Shown here: positions 52,233 to 62,084 of the stretch, piece after piece | How the letters are laid out: each line of letters opens with the position of its first letter | How positions within the stretch are numbered: the first letter of the stretch is position 1 | From: Streptomyces monomycini | Lineage (GTDB): Bacteria > Actinomycetota > Actinomycetes > Streptomycetales > Streptomycetaceae | Direction of reading: 5' to 3' | DNA length: 64,000 nucleotides | Assembly (NCBI RefSeq): GCF_022271435.1 | Contig: NZ_JAFIQY010000009.1 | Location: 1 to 64,000, forward strand | Program-made: the position numbers and the translations under genes | Notes under the pieces: generated by a model | What the model was told of the DNA's origin: nothing | Databases searched by the model: none | Seen by the model: only the letters and a program-made list of their open reading frames with translations

Positions 52233-53522
52233 ATGGCTGTGCAGTCCGTCGAAAGCACCCCGTCCGCCAGCGTCTCCCTCGGCCCCGCCGTCGCGTTGTC
52301 CTGCCGCGAGTGCGGCGAGCGCTTCGATCTCGGTCCGATCTTCGCCTGCGTGTCCTGCTTCGGGCCGCTGGAAGTGGCGTACGACCTGCCGGCCGGTGAC
52401 CCCGAGGGTCTGCGCGAGCGGATCGAGGCGGGCCCCAACAGCATCTGGCGGTACGCGCCGCTGCTGCCCGTCCCGGCCGACGTCGCGGACAAGCCCAACC
52501 TCAACCCCGGCCTGACCAAGCTGGTCAAGGCCGACAACCTGGCCCGTGAGCTGGGTGTCACCGGCGGCCTGTACGTCAAGGACGACTCCGGCAACCCGAC
52601 GCACTCCTTCAAGGACCGCGTCGTCGCCATCGCCGTCGAGGCCGCCCGCGCCTTCGGCTTCACCACCCTGTCCTGCTCCTCCACCGGCAACCTCGCCGGC
52701 GCGGTCGGCGCGGCGGCGGCCCGGGCCGGCTTCCGCTCCTGCGTGTTCATCCCGCACGACCTGGAGGCGGGCAAGGTCGTCATGGCCGCGGTCTACGGCG
52801 GCGAGCTGGTCGGCATCGAGGGCACCTACGACGACGTCAACCGCTTCTGCTCGGAACTGATCGGCGACCCGCTCGGCGAGGGCTGGGGCTTCGTCAACGT
52901 CAACCTGCGCCCGTACTACGGCGAGGGTTCCAAGACCCTCGCGTACGAGATCTGCGAGCAGCTCGGCTGGCGGCTGCCGGACCAGATCGTCATCCCGATC
53001 GCGTCCGGCTCCCAGCTCACGAAGATCGACAAGGGGCTGAAGGAGCTGATCGCGCTCGGCCTGGTCGAGGACAGGCCGTACAAGATCTTCGGTGCCCAGG
53101 CGGAGGGCTGCTCCCCGGTCTCCACCGCCTTCAAGGCGGGCCACGACGTCGTACGGCCGCAGAAGCCGGACACCATCGCCAAGTCGCTGGCCATCGGCAA
53201 CCCGGCCGACGGCCCGTACGTGCTGGACATCGCCCGGCGCACCGGCGGCGCGGTCGAGGACGTCGACGACGCGCAGGTGGTCGATGCGATCAAGCTGCTG
53301 GCCCGTACGGAGGGCATTTTCGCCGAGACCGCCGGCGGCGTGACCGTGGGCGTCACGAAGAAGCTGATCGAGAACGGGCTGCTCGACCCGGCGCTGACCA
53401 CCGTCGTGCTCAACACCGGCGACGGGCTCAAGACGCTGGACGCCGTGGCGCCCACGACCGGGCCCTCGGCCACCATCCGCCCGAGCCTGGAAGCGTTCCG
53501 CGCCGCCGGCCTGGCGGGCTGA
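52233..53522 (+). CDS. thrC: Threonine synthase-like PLP enzyme under SAM riboswitch
   Basis: The 429-residue fold-type II PLP enzyme has an N-terminal zinc ribbon (LSCRECGERFDLGPIFACVSCFGPLEV, two CxxC pairs), then the catalytic domain with PLP lysine in KDDSGNPTHSFKDRVV and phosphate loop SCSSTGNLAGAVGAAAA. By family it uses O-phosphohomoserine and would release threonine. However, it sits under a SAM riboswitch and is followed by a MoaD/CysO-type sulfur carrier gene, which points to a homocysteine synthase (MetM-like) that replaces the phosphate with carrier-bound sulfur. ATG 52233 starts the zinc-ribbon leader; ATG 52209 within the riboswitch P1 is a less likely start. Confidence 0.9.
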   Translation: MAVQSVESTPSASVSLGPAVALSCRECGERFDLGPIFACVSCFGPLEVAYDLPAGDPEGLRERIEAGPNSIWRYAPLLPVPADVADKPNLNPGLTKLVKADNLARELGVTGGLYVKDDSGNPTHSFKDRVVAIAVEAARAFGFTTLSCSSTGNLAGAVGAAAARAGFRSCVFIPHDLEAGKVVMAAVYGGELVGIEGTYDDVNRFCSELIGDPLGEGWGFVNVNLRPYYGEGSKTLAYEICEQLGWRLPDQIVIPIASGSQLTKIDKGLKELIALGLVEDRPYKIFGAQAEGCSPVSTAFKAGHDVVRPQKPDTIAKSLAIGNPADGPYVLDIARRTGGAVEDVDDAQVVDAIKLLARTEGIFAETAGGVTVGVTKKLIENGLLDPALTTVVLNTGDGLKTLDAVAPTTGPSATIRPSLEAFRAAGLAG

Positions 53523-53539
53523 CCGCCGCGCGCGGCCGT

Positions 53540-53759
53540 ACACACCCGTGCGCGGTCGCGCGCGCCCGTGCGCGTTGGTGCACACCGGCACGCGTCGGCT
53601 CACACCGATGCGCGTCGGTACGCAACCGCACCCGTCGGCGCGCATCCGCACCCATCAGCGCGCGTCGGCGTACCTCCGTCCGCCCCCCCCCCGCGGCCGC
53701 CGGTACGCCCGCGCCCGCCGCCCCACCGCACCCTCCCGCGATCTGGAAGGCAGAACATC
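53540..53759. repeat. Degenerate repeats and C11 tract before the carrier gene
   Basis: About 53545-53675 is built from imperfect CGCGTCGG(C/T)(A/T/G)C...CGCACCC units of about 16-20 bp, ending in an eleven-C run at about 53686-53696. Non-coding. Confidence 0.65.
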
Positions 53760-54038
53760 ATGAGCGTCAACGTCCGCATCCCGACCATCCTGCGCACCTA
53801 CACCGGCGGCCAGGCCGAGGTCGCCGCCGAGGGCGCGACCCTCTCCGAGGTCATCGAGAACCTGGAGCAGAACCACGCCGGTATCGCGGCCCGTGTCCTG
53901 GACGACACCGGCAAGCTGCGCCGCTTCGTGAACGTCTACGTCAACGACGACGACGTGCGCTTCGAGCAGGGCCTGGCGACGCCGACGCCGGACGGCGCGG
54001 GCGTCTCGATCATCCCGGCGGTGGCCGGCGGCTGCTGA
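53760..54038 (+). CDS. MoaD/ThiS-like sulfur-carrier protein ending GGC (CysO-like)
   Basis: The 92-residue beta-grasp protein starts MSVNVRIPTILRTYTGGQAEV and closely follows the plan of mycobacterial CysO: LSEVIENLEQNHAGIAARVLDD, KLRRFVNVYVNDDDVRF, then IIPAVAGG. CysO ends at GG, the thiocarboxylate site; here one further Cys is encoded (GGC), so a protease of the JAMM/Mec type must remove it before activation. It should carry sulfur as a thiocarboxylate, probably for the ThrC-like enzyme encoded 240 bp upstream. ATG 53760 has GGAAGG upstream. A strong terminator follows. Confidence 0.9.
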   Translation: MSVNVRIPTILRTYTGGQAEVAAEGATLSEVIENLEQNHAGIAARVLDDTGKLRRFVNVYVNDDDVRFEQGLATPTPDGAGVSIIPAVAGGC

Positions 54039-54095
54039 GCCGGCCGCCCGGGACGCCGTAACGATCTCTTTCGGCCCTTCCTGGAGCCAACGGCT

Positions 54096-54135
54096 GGAAT
54101 CGCCCCCTCCGCCACGAAGCGGACGGGGCGATTCC
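54096..54135 (+). terminator. Terminator after sulfur-carrier gene
   Basis: GGAATCGCCCC (54096-54106) pairs with GGGGCGATTCC (54125-54135), inner TCCGC/GCGGA, loop CACGAA, followed by GTGTTGTT. Confidence 0.85.
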
Positions 54136-54477
54136 GTGTTGTTAAAGGCGATACAGTTGAGGTGATTCCTCGTCCAGCGCACGCCGAACGCCGATGAAGG
54201 CTCGGCAAGTTGTGCGCGAAGTGTGGACATGATTTGTCGTGTTGGTGAGCTTTGCCCGGCCCGACTTGCCCTGACGTATGGGCTTTTCTCCGCATATTTG
54301 CGATTGTTCGCGAGAAGAATTCTCGTCCGACTGACCTGTTGCGCTGGGCAGTTGGACAGATACATTCAGCGGCGGTCGACGCGTTCCGGCGCACACCCCC
54401 TCCTGTCGGGGGGTGAGGTCTGACCCGGGTCCGCGGAGTGCGGTCCTGTGCAAGGGCCAGTAATAGGGGAGTTAGGC
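54136..54477 (+). other. Long low-GC leader of the cold-shock gene
   Basis: 342 bp without a supported gene; 54215-54365 is clearly less GC-rich than its surroundings (ATTTGCGATTGTTCGCG, AAGAATTCTCG). It should contain the csp promoter and a long 5' untranslated region, as is usual for cold-shock genes. A short plus-strand frame at 54223-54423 has no ribosome binding site or family features and is not called. Confidence 0.5.
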
Positions 54478-54681
54478 ATGGCTCAGGGCACCGTCAAGTG
54501 GTTCAACGCGGAGAAGGGGTACGGCTTCATCGCGGTCGACGGTGGTGCGGATGTATTCGTCCACTACAGCGCGATCCAGATGGACGGTTACCGCACCCTT
54601 GAGGAGGGTCAGCGGGTCGAGTTCGAGATCTCGCAGGGCCAGAAAGGGCCGCAGGCGGACATGGTCCGCGTGGCCGGCTGA
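54478..54681 (+). CDS. CspA-family cold-shock protein
   Basis: The 67-residue OB-fold protein carries RNP1 KGYGFIAV and RNP2 VFVHYSAI, starting [17 protein letters not shown] and ending [11 protein letters not shown]. It binds single-stranded nucleic acid and acts as an RNA chaperone in the cytoplasm. The start ATG 54478 has GGGGAG about 10 nt upstream. The terminator at 54706 follows directly. It lies just upstream of groEL2 but is a separate unit. Confidence 0.95.
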   Translation: MAQGTVKWFNAEKGYGFIAVDGGADVFVHYSAIQMDGYRTLEEGQRVEFEISQGQKGPQADMVRVAG

Positions 54682-54705
54682 AGCGCCGACCGACTGCTGC
54701 GTACG

Positions 54706-54739
54706 AAGGTCCGCGTCCCCTGTGGGGGGCGCGGGCCTT
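54706..54739 (+). terminator. Terminator after cold-shock gene
   Basis: AAGGTCCGCGTCCCC and GGGGGCGCGGGCCTT form a long stem around TGTG, followed by CTGTGTTT. Confidence 0.8.
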
Positions 54740-54841
54740 CTGTGTTTGGGTGGGGCGGTGGGGTGATGCGGGGAGTGCCAGGTCATCGGGGTGGCTCTGG
54801 TTTGCCACCCGAACGAGTTGGGGATGGCTCCCGCCAACGCG

Positions 54842-54868
54842 CTTGCACTCTCATGGGTCGAGTGCTAA
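54842..54868 (+). promoter_or_regulatory. CIRCE element 1 (HrcA operator)
   Basis: CTTGCACTC-N9-GAGTGCTAA: the right half is a perfect CIRCE half-site and the left half matches at seven of nine positions, with the canonical 9-bp spacer. HrcA represses groEL through this element. Confidence 0.85.
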
Positions 54869-54876
54869 TCATTGCG

Positions 54877-54903
54877 TTAGCACTCTACGAGTGAGAGTGA
54901 CAG
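54877..54903 (+). promoter_or_regulatory. CIRCE element 2, right half degenerate
   Basis: TTAGCACTC-N9-GAGTGACAG: perfect left half, only GAGTG kept in the right half. It begins 8 bp after element 1, so perfect half-sites of the two elements face each other. Confidence 0.75.
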
Positions 54904-54922
54904 CTAAGGACCGACTCGGTGA

Positions 54923-56677
<1,755 letters not shown>

Positions 56678-56703
56678 TCCTCCCGGATCATCTGTCCTCA
56701 GGT

Positions 56704-56747
56704 CGCTGGGGCGGCACTCCTCCTCCCAGGGGGGTGCCGCCCCAGCG
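56704..56747 (+). terminator. Terminator after groEL2
   Basis: CGCTGGGGCGGCAC (56704-56717) and GTGCCGCCCCAGCG (56734-56747) form a perfect 14-bp stem 26 bp past the stop. Confidence 0.85.
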
Positions 56748-56829
56748 GCGTTCGCGGTGCGGTCTCCGGTACGTCCTTCCGTACGGCGGTCCTTGCGTTG
56801 CCCCCGGCCCGACGGGGCACGATCGCCCC

Positions 56830-57693
56830 ATGACGACTCGAAACGGGCAGACCGCCCGACCGGACCGGTTCACCGCGGACACGGTCGCCCTGGTCACCGG
56901 CGGAAGCAGTGGAGTGGGCCTGGCAGCCGCGCGGCGGCTGCTCGCGGACGGCGCGCGGGTGGTGGTGTGCGGCCGCGACGAGCGCCGCCTCGACACCGCC
57001 GTGGCGCACCTGAGGGAGCAGGCGCGGGAGGCGGTGACGGGCGGCGAAGCAACCGTTGCGGATGCGACGGGGGCGGGGCAGCGGGCGGCCGGTGACGCGG
57101 CGGACCGGGTGTTCGGCGTACGGGCCGACACGGCCTCCGTCGCCGACCTGGACGCCGCGGTCCAGGCGGTGCGCGACCGCTTCGGGCACCTCGACATCAT
57201 CTTCGCCAACGCAGGCCGGTACGCCGCCGCGCCCTTCGAGGAGATCACCGAGGCCGACTTCGACCAGGCGGTCGGCGTGAACTTCAAGGGCGTGTTCTTC
57301 ACCGTCCAGCGGGCGCTCCCGCTGCTGCGGGACGGTGGCGCGGTGGTCATCAACGCCTCGTCGCTGGTGCAACGCGGGCAGGCGGACGCCACCCTGCACT
57401 CCGCGACCAAGGCCGCCGCGCTCAACCTCGCCAGGACGCTCGCGGCGGCGCTCGCCGGGCGCCGGATCCGCGTCAACTCGGTCAGCCCCGGCTACGTCGA
57501 GACGCCGATGTTCGCGGGCTCGGACATCGGCGTGGCGGAGGCGGAGAAGCTGCGGGCGCAGACGGCGGCGGGCCGGTTCGCGCGGCCCGAGGAGATCGCC
57601 GACGCGGTGGCCTTCCTGGCGTCCGGCGAGGCGTCGTACGTCAACGGGCAGGACCTGGTGGTGGACGGCGGGCTGCACGGCTGCGCCATGTGA
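56830..57693 (+). CDS. Short-chain dehydrogenase with His in place of catalytic Tyr
   Basis: The 287-residue SDR has cofactor motif TGGSSGVG (23-30), NAG (127-129) and a C-terminal SPGYVETPM with ASGEASYVNGQDLVVDGG, so the fold is certain. The active-site YxxxK is replaced by H190-S-A-T-K194, although Ser177 and Lys194 keep their normal spacing. There is also an inserted 25-residue Ala/Gly-rich loop (65-92). Activity may be altered, or His may serve as the acid/base. Substrate unknown; the Arg/Asp pattern after the Gly-rich loop (VVVCGRDERR) suggests NADP(H). Monocistronic between groEL2 and the symporter gene. Confidence 0.85.
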   Translation: MTTRNGQTARPDRFTADTVALVTGGSSGVGLAAARRLLADGARVVVCGRDERRLDTAVAHLREQAREAVTGGEATVADATGAGQRAAGDAADRVFGVRADTASVADLDAAVQAVRDRFGHLDIIFANAGRYAAAPFEEITEADFDQAVGVNFKGVFFTVQRALPLLRDGGAVVINASSLVQRGQADATLHSATKAAALNLARTLAAALAGRRIRVNSVSPGYVETPMFAGSDIGVAEAEKLRAQTAAGRFARPEEIADAVAFLASGEASYVNGQDLVVDGGLHGCAM

Positions 57694-57878
57694 GGGCCGG
57701 GCGGGGCGGCCGCCCGGACACACCGTCGCCGCCGTTATGTCACTTTCTGTGAGATTCGGCATGTAAGGCGGCGCTGGTACTGGTATGGGCATGGCGGCCA
57801 TACTTTTCGGAGCCTCACCGGAAGGTGATCTTCCGCGATGGCCGTCCCCGTACCCCGGACGCCCCGCAAGGACGCCCC

Positions 57879-59378
57879 ATGAGCACGCTCGATTCCCTGA
57901 TCGTCGCCGTCAACGACGGTCTCTGGACCTACCTGCTGATACCGCTGGTGGTCTGCGCCGGCCTGTACTTCACGGTCCGCTCCCGGGCCGTGCAGCTGCG
58001 GCTCTTCCCGGAGATGCTGCGCGTGCTCAAGGACAAGTCGCAGCCCAGGGCGGACGGCACCAAACCGGTCTCGTCCTTCGGCGCCTTCACCATCTCGGCG
58101 GCCGCGCGGGTCGGTACGGGCAACATCGCGGGCGTCGCCACCGCCATCACCCTGGGCGGCGCCGGAGCGGTGTTCTGGATGTGGGTGATGGCCCTCGTCG
58201 GCGGCGCCTCGGCGTTCGTCGAGTCGGCGCTGGCCCAGCTCTACAAGGTCCGTGACGACAAGGACGGGGACGGCAAGGACGGGGACGGCACCCCCTCCGG
58301 TACGTACCGGGGCGGCCCCGCCTACTACATGCAGCGCGGGCTCGGGAAACGCTGGCCCGGCGTGCTGTTCGCGGTCGCCATCACCGTGACCTTCGGGTTC
58401 GTCTTCAACGCCGTGCAGTCCAACACGATCACCTCGGTCGCCTCCGGGTCCGTCTCCGGCAGCGGTTCGTCGTGGTTCGCCCCGGCGGTCGGCCTGCTGC
58501 TGGCCGTCCTGCTGGGCGTCGCGATCTGCGGCGGCGTCCGCCGCATCACCTCCGTCACGACCGTCCTCGTACCGGTCATGGCCGTCGTCTACCTGCTGCT
58601 GGGCACCGCCGTCGTCCTCCTCAACCTCGGCGACCTGCCGCGGGTCCTCGGCGACATCGTCGGCGGCGCGTTCGGCTTCAAGGAGCTGGCGGCCGGTGGG
58701 ATCGGCGCGGCGATCCAGCAGGGTGTCCGGCGCGGCATGTTCTCCAACGAGGCGGGCCTGGGCTCGGCGCCGAACGCGGGCGCCGCCGCCGAGGTCACCC
58801 ACCCGGTCAAGCAGGGGCTCGTCCAGTCCCTCGGCGTCTTCTTCGACACCCTGCTGATCTGCTCGATGACCGCCTTCATCATCCTGACGACCACCCCGGA
58901 ACTGGGCGGCCGGCAGGGCGCCGACCTCACCCAGTCCGCGCTGACCGACACGCTCGGCGGCTGGGCCGGTCACGTGCTGACGGCCGTCGTCTTCCTGCTC
59001 GCCTTCAGCTCCATGATCGGGAACTACTACTACGGCGAGTCCAACATCGGCTTCATGACGCGGCGCGCCTGGGTCCTGCCCGTCTACCGCGCCCTCGTCC
59101 TCGCGGTCGTCTTCCTCGGCGCGCTGGGCTCGGTCGGCGTCATCTGGAACCTCGCCGACGTCTTCATGGGCCTCATGGCCCTCATCAACCTCCTGGCCAT
59201 CATCCCCCTCTCGGCCATCGCCTTCCGCCTCCTGGACGACTACACGGCCCAGCGCCGGTCCGGCCTCGACCCGGTGTTCACCCGGTCCCGGATGCCGGAT
59301 CTGACGGGGGTGGAGTGCTGGCCGGACACGCCGACGGCGCCCGGGCGCCGGGAGACGGCGGGGGCGGGGACGGCCTAG
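57879..59378 (+). CDS. Sodium:alanine symporter (AGCS family)
   Basis: The 499-residue membrane protein has about eleven hydrophobic helices. Family signatures present: GAFTISAAARVGTGNIAGVATAITLGGAGAVFWMW, ESALAQLYK, YRGGPAYYMQRGLG, RRGMFSNEAGLGSAPNAGAAAEVTHPVKQGL and MIGNYYYGESNIGFM. It imports alanine or glycine with Na+. The cytosolic loop after helix three contains a small KDGDG repeat. ATG 57879 follows AAGGAC; an in-frame ATG at 57825 is less likely. It converges with murP with a 4-bp overlap of coding ends. Confidence 0.93.
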   Translation: MSTLDSLIVAVNDGLWTYLLIPLVVCAGLYFTVRSRAVQLRLFPEMLRVLKDKSQPRADGTKPVSSFGAFTISAAARVGTGNIAGVATAITLGGAGAVFWMWVMALVGGASAFVESALAQLYKVRDDKDGDGKDGDGTPSGTYRGGPAYYMQRGLGKRWPGVLFAVAITVTFGFVFNAVQSNTITSVASGSVSGSGSSWFAPAVGLLLAVLLGVAICGGVRRITSVTTVLVPVMAVVYLLLGTAVVLLNLGDLPRVLGDIVGGAFGFKELAAGGIGAAIQQGVRRGMFSNEAGLGSAPNAGAAAEVTHPVKQGLVQSLGVFFDTLLICSMTAFIILTTTPELGGRQGADLTQSALTDTLGGWAGHVLTAVVFLLAFSSMIGNYYYGESNIGFMTRRAWVLPVYRALVLAVVFLGALGSVGVIWNLADVFMGLMALINLLAIIPLSAIAFRLLDDYTAQRRSGLDPVFTRSRMPDLTGVECWPDTPTAPGRRETAGAGTA

Positions 59379-60925
59379 CCTCTCGCGCCGTCCGCCCCCA
59401 GCCGCTGGGCGCCGTCCACCGGCGCCCCCGTGGCGGCGTTCAGGTCCGCCAGTGCCTGCTTGCCGAAGCCGAAGAAGTACGTCGCCAGAAAGCCGGCCGC
59501 GTAGCCGATCAGCAGGCCGAGGGCGTAGACGACGAGGGTGGCGCCGAGGGACTGGTCGCCCTTGAGCAGGGGGAACAGGGCCCAGCCCGACGGGCCGATG
59601 GCGGTGGAGCCGGCCGTCGTGCCGAGCTGGTTGAACAGGCCCACGAAGCCGCCGCCGAACGCGCCGCCCACGCAGGCGGTGACGAACGGGCGGCCCAGCG
59701 GCAGCGAGACGCCGTAGATGAGGGGTTCGCCGACACCGAGGAACCCGGCGGGCAGCGCGGACCTGACGGTCCTGCGGATCGAGCGGTTGCCGGGCAGGCG
59801 GAAGTAGACCGCGAGGGCGGCGCCCACCTGGCCGGCGCCGGCCATCGCGAGGATGGGCAGCAGGACCGTGTAGCCCTGCTGCTCGATCAGCGTGGTGTGG
59901 ATGGGGATCAGGGCCTGGTGCAGACCGAGCATGACGAGCGGCAGGAAGAGGCCGCCGAGCAGGAACCCGGCCGCAGCGCCGCCGTGGGCGAGCAGCCAGT
60001 TCGCGCACGTACCGATCGCGGTGGCGACCTCGCCGGCCAGGAACATCAGGCCGAAGAGCGTGACCAGGCCGGAGACCAGTACGGTCACGGTGGGCGTGAC
60101 CAGGACGTCGAGCGCCTCGGGGACGTACCGGCGGCACGCCTTCTCGACCTGGACGGCGAGCAGCGCCGCGCCCAGGGCGCCGAGCACCCCGCCCTGGCCC
60201 GGTGAGAGCTGCTGGCCGAAGGCGCTCACCTGGGCGACACCCGCGTACACGATGATCGCGGCGACCGCGCCGCCCAGGACGGGCGTACCGCCGAACTCCT
60301 TCGCGGTGTTGTGGCCCACGAAGACCGCGATCAGGGACATGAAGCCGGAGGCGATGGCGGCCAGTGCCGGGACGAGGGCGGGCAGTACGCCGAAGTTGGT
60401 CAGCAGGCCGTTCAGTCCGGCGATGATGCCGCAGCCGATGAGGGCGGGGATCAGCGGGACGAAGACGTCGGCGATCCGGCGGAGGAAGAGTTTGACCGGG
60501 GTCGCGTTCCTGGCCTTCCGGCGGGCTTTGAGGGCGGCGCCCTGGGCGGCCAGGTCTTCGGCGGTGGAGGGGATGGGAGTGGGGGTGGGATCGGTGCTGT
60601 CAGGGGTTGTCGGTGAGGTTGCCGGTGAGGGCTGCGGTGAGGTGTCGGGGGCGGGGGACGCGTCGCGGCCGGCGTCGACCAGGGCGGCGAACTCCGGGGT
60701 GACGCGGGCGACCGTCCCCGGACCCAGCACGATCTGGTACGTGTCGTCCTCCACCACGCCCAGGACGGCGGGCAGCGCCTTCAGGGCGTCGTCCCGGACC
60801 AGCGAGCGGTCCGCGACGCCGAGGCGCAGCCGCGTCATGCAGTGGGCGACGGACGTGACGTTGGCGGCGCCGCCGACCAGAGGGAGGAGCGCGGCGGCGG
60901 TGGCGCGGTTCTTCTCATCGGACAT
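59375..60925 (-). CDS. murP: PTS EIIBC component, MurNAc-type (MurP)
   Basis: In the 516-residue product, the N-terminal EIIB domain carries the phosphorylated cysteine in SVAHCMTRLRL (Cys28). A Pro/Thr-rich linker (90-120) leads to an EIIC domain of about ten helices (LFLRRIADVFVPLIPALIGCGII, FVGHNTAKEFGG, MLGLHQALIPIHTTLIEQQGY, GFLGVGEPLIYGVSLPLGRPF). Like MurP of E. coli it has no EIIA, so it must borrow EIIA-Crr. It should import and phosphorylate N-acetylmuramic acid, since murQ lies 66 bp upstream and murR beyond. It forms an operon with murQ, with murR probably controlling both. Confidence 0.85.
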   Translation of the reverse strand: MSDEKNRATAAALLPLVGGAANVTSVAHCMTRLRLGVADRSLVRDDALKALPAVLGVVEDDTYQIVLGPGTVARVTPEFAALVDAGRDASPAPDTSPQPSPATSPTTPDSTDPTPTPIPSTAEDLAAQGAALKARRKARNATPVKLFLRRIADVFVPLIPALIGCGIIAGLNGLLTNFGVLPALVPALAAIASGFMSLIAVFVGHNTAKEFGGTPVLGGAVAAIIVYAGVAQVSAFGQQLSPGQGGVLGALGAALLAVQVEKACRRYVPEALDVLVTPTVTVLVSGLVTLFGLMFLAGEVATAIGTCANWLLAHGGAAAGFLLGGLFLPLVMLGLHQALIPIHTTLIEQQGYTVLLPILAMAGAGQVGAALAVYFRLPGNRSIRRTVRSALPAGFLGVGEPLIYGVSLPLGRPFVTACVGGAFGGGFVGLFNQLGTTAGSTAIGPSGWALFPLLKGDQSLGATLVVYALGLLIGYAAGFLATYFFGFGKQALADLNAATGAPVDGAQRLGADGARG

Positions 60926-60991
60926 GTGATGTGGTGCCTTGCTGTGCGTACGTGCCGGGACGGGCTGGCGGCGGCGGGAACGCCTGGCCGG

Positions 60992-61951
60992 TCAGCCGTC
61001 CTGAAGGGGCGGGGTGTGCAGGGCGGTGTGCAGCGCGGCCCTGAGGTGGCCGCGGGAGTCGGCCAGCAGCCGGGCCGCCGTCGGCCCGTCGACCCCGGCC
61101 AGGACGACCAGGATGGCGTTCTTGACCTCCCCGTCGGTGGCGGCGAGCGCGGCCTCGATCTCCGGGTCCCCGGCGCCGGTGGCCAGCGCCACGATGCGGC
61201 GCGAGCGGGCCCGCAGCTTCTCGTTGGAGGCGCGGACGTCCACCATCAGGTTCCCGTAGGTCTTGCCCAGCCGGATCATGGTGATGGTCGAGAGCATGTT
61301 GAGGACCAGCTTCTGCGCCGTGCCGGCCTTCAGCCGGGTGGAGCCGGTGAGGAGTTCGGGCCCGACGACGACTTCGATGCCGTGGTCGGCGGCCGCGGCC
61401 AGCGCCGAGCCCGCGTTGCAGGACAGGCCGACGGTCAGCGCACCGCGGGCCGCGCGGGCGTGTTCGACGGCGCCGATCGCGTACGGGGTGCGGCCGGAGG
61501 CGGAGACGCCGACCACCGTGTCGTCGGCGGTCAGACCCAGCGCGTCCAGGTCGGCGGCGGCCAGCTCCTTGCTGTCCTCGGCGCCCTCGACGGCGGCGAC
61601 CAGGGCGGTGGGGCCGCCCGCGATCAGGCCCACGACCTGCGACGGGTCGGTGTTGAAGGTGGGCGGGCACTCGCTCGCGTCCAGCACGCCGAGGCGGCCG
61701 GCCGTGCCCGCGCCCGCGTAGACCAGCCGGCCGCCGCGCGCCATCCGCTCGGCGGTGGCGTCGATGGCGGCGGCGATCTCCGGGAGCCGGTCGGCGACGG
61801 CGGCGGGGACGGTGGTGTCCTCGCCGTTCATCGTGCGGGCGATCTCCAGGGTGGACAGCCGGTCGATCTCGGCGAGTTCGGGCCGGAAGGCTTCGGTGGT
61901 GAGCGTGTCGAGCTGGGCGCGCAGCTGGGCGTACTCGGCGGGGGAGGTCAT
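60992..61951 (-). CDS. murQ: N-acetylmuramic acid 6-phosphate etherase MurQ
   Basis: The 319-residue SIS-domain lyase splits MurNAc-6-P into GlcNAc-6-P and D-lactate. Signatures: GRLVYAGAGTAGRLGVLDASECPPTFN, GVSASGRTPYAIGAVEHA, LSCNAGSALAAAADHGIEVVVGPELLTGSTRLKAGTAQKLVLNMLST (read in parts), GKTYGNLMVDVRASNEKL. Its product feeds NagA, whose gene is in this window, so the two loci make one recycling route. ATG 61951 with GGAAAGAG upstream. Confidence 0.95.
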   Translation of the reverse strand: MTSPAEYAQLRAQLDTLTTEAFRPELAEIDRLSTLEIARTMNGEDTTVPAAVADRLPEIAAAIDATAERMARGGRLVYAGAGTAGRLGVLDASECPPTFNTDPSQVVGLIAGGPTALVAAVEGAEDSKELAAADLDALGLTADDTVVGVSASGRTPYAIGAVEHARAARGALTVGLSCNAGSALAAAADHGIEVVVGPELLTGSTRLKAGTAQKLVLNMLSTITMIRLGKTYGNLMVDVRASNEKLRARSRRIVALATGAGDPEIEAALAATDGEVKNAILVVLAGVDGPTAARLLADSRGHLRAALHTALHTPPLQDG

Positions 61952-62084
61952 GGCGGTGGCGGCTCTTTCCGGGCGCGTACGGCTCGGCGGGGGCGCGTAC
62001 GGCTCTCGACGGGGGCGCGGAGGCGGCGGGCGGGACACCGGGCGGGGCCGGGGGCCCCGGCGCGGCCGGCGGGCGGGCCGGGGG

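Noticed and set aside
52232..53522. Plain assignment as housekeeping threonine synthase
   Set aside because: Kept as a family name only: the SAM riboswitch and adjacent sulfur carrier argue for a methionine-branch role.
54223..54423. 66-codon frame in the cold-shock leader
   Set aside because: No ribosome binding site, atypical codon use, and overlaps the expected promoter and leader.
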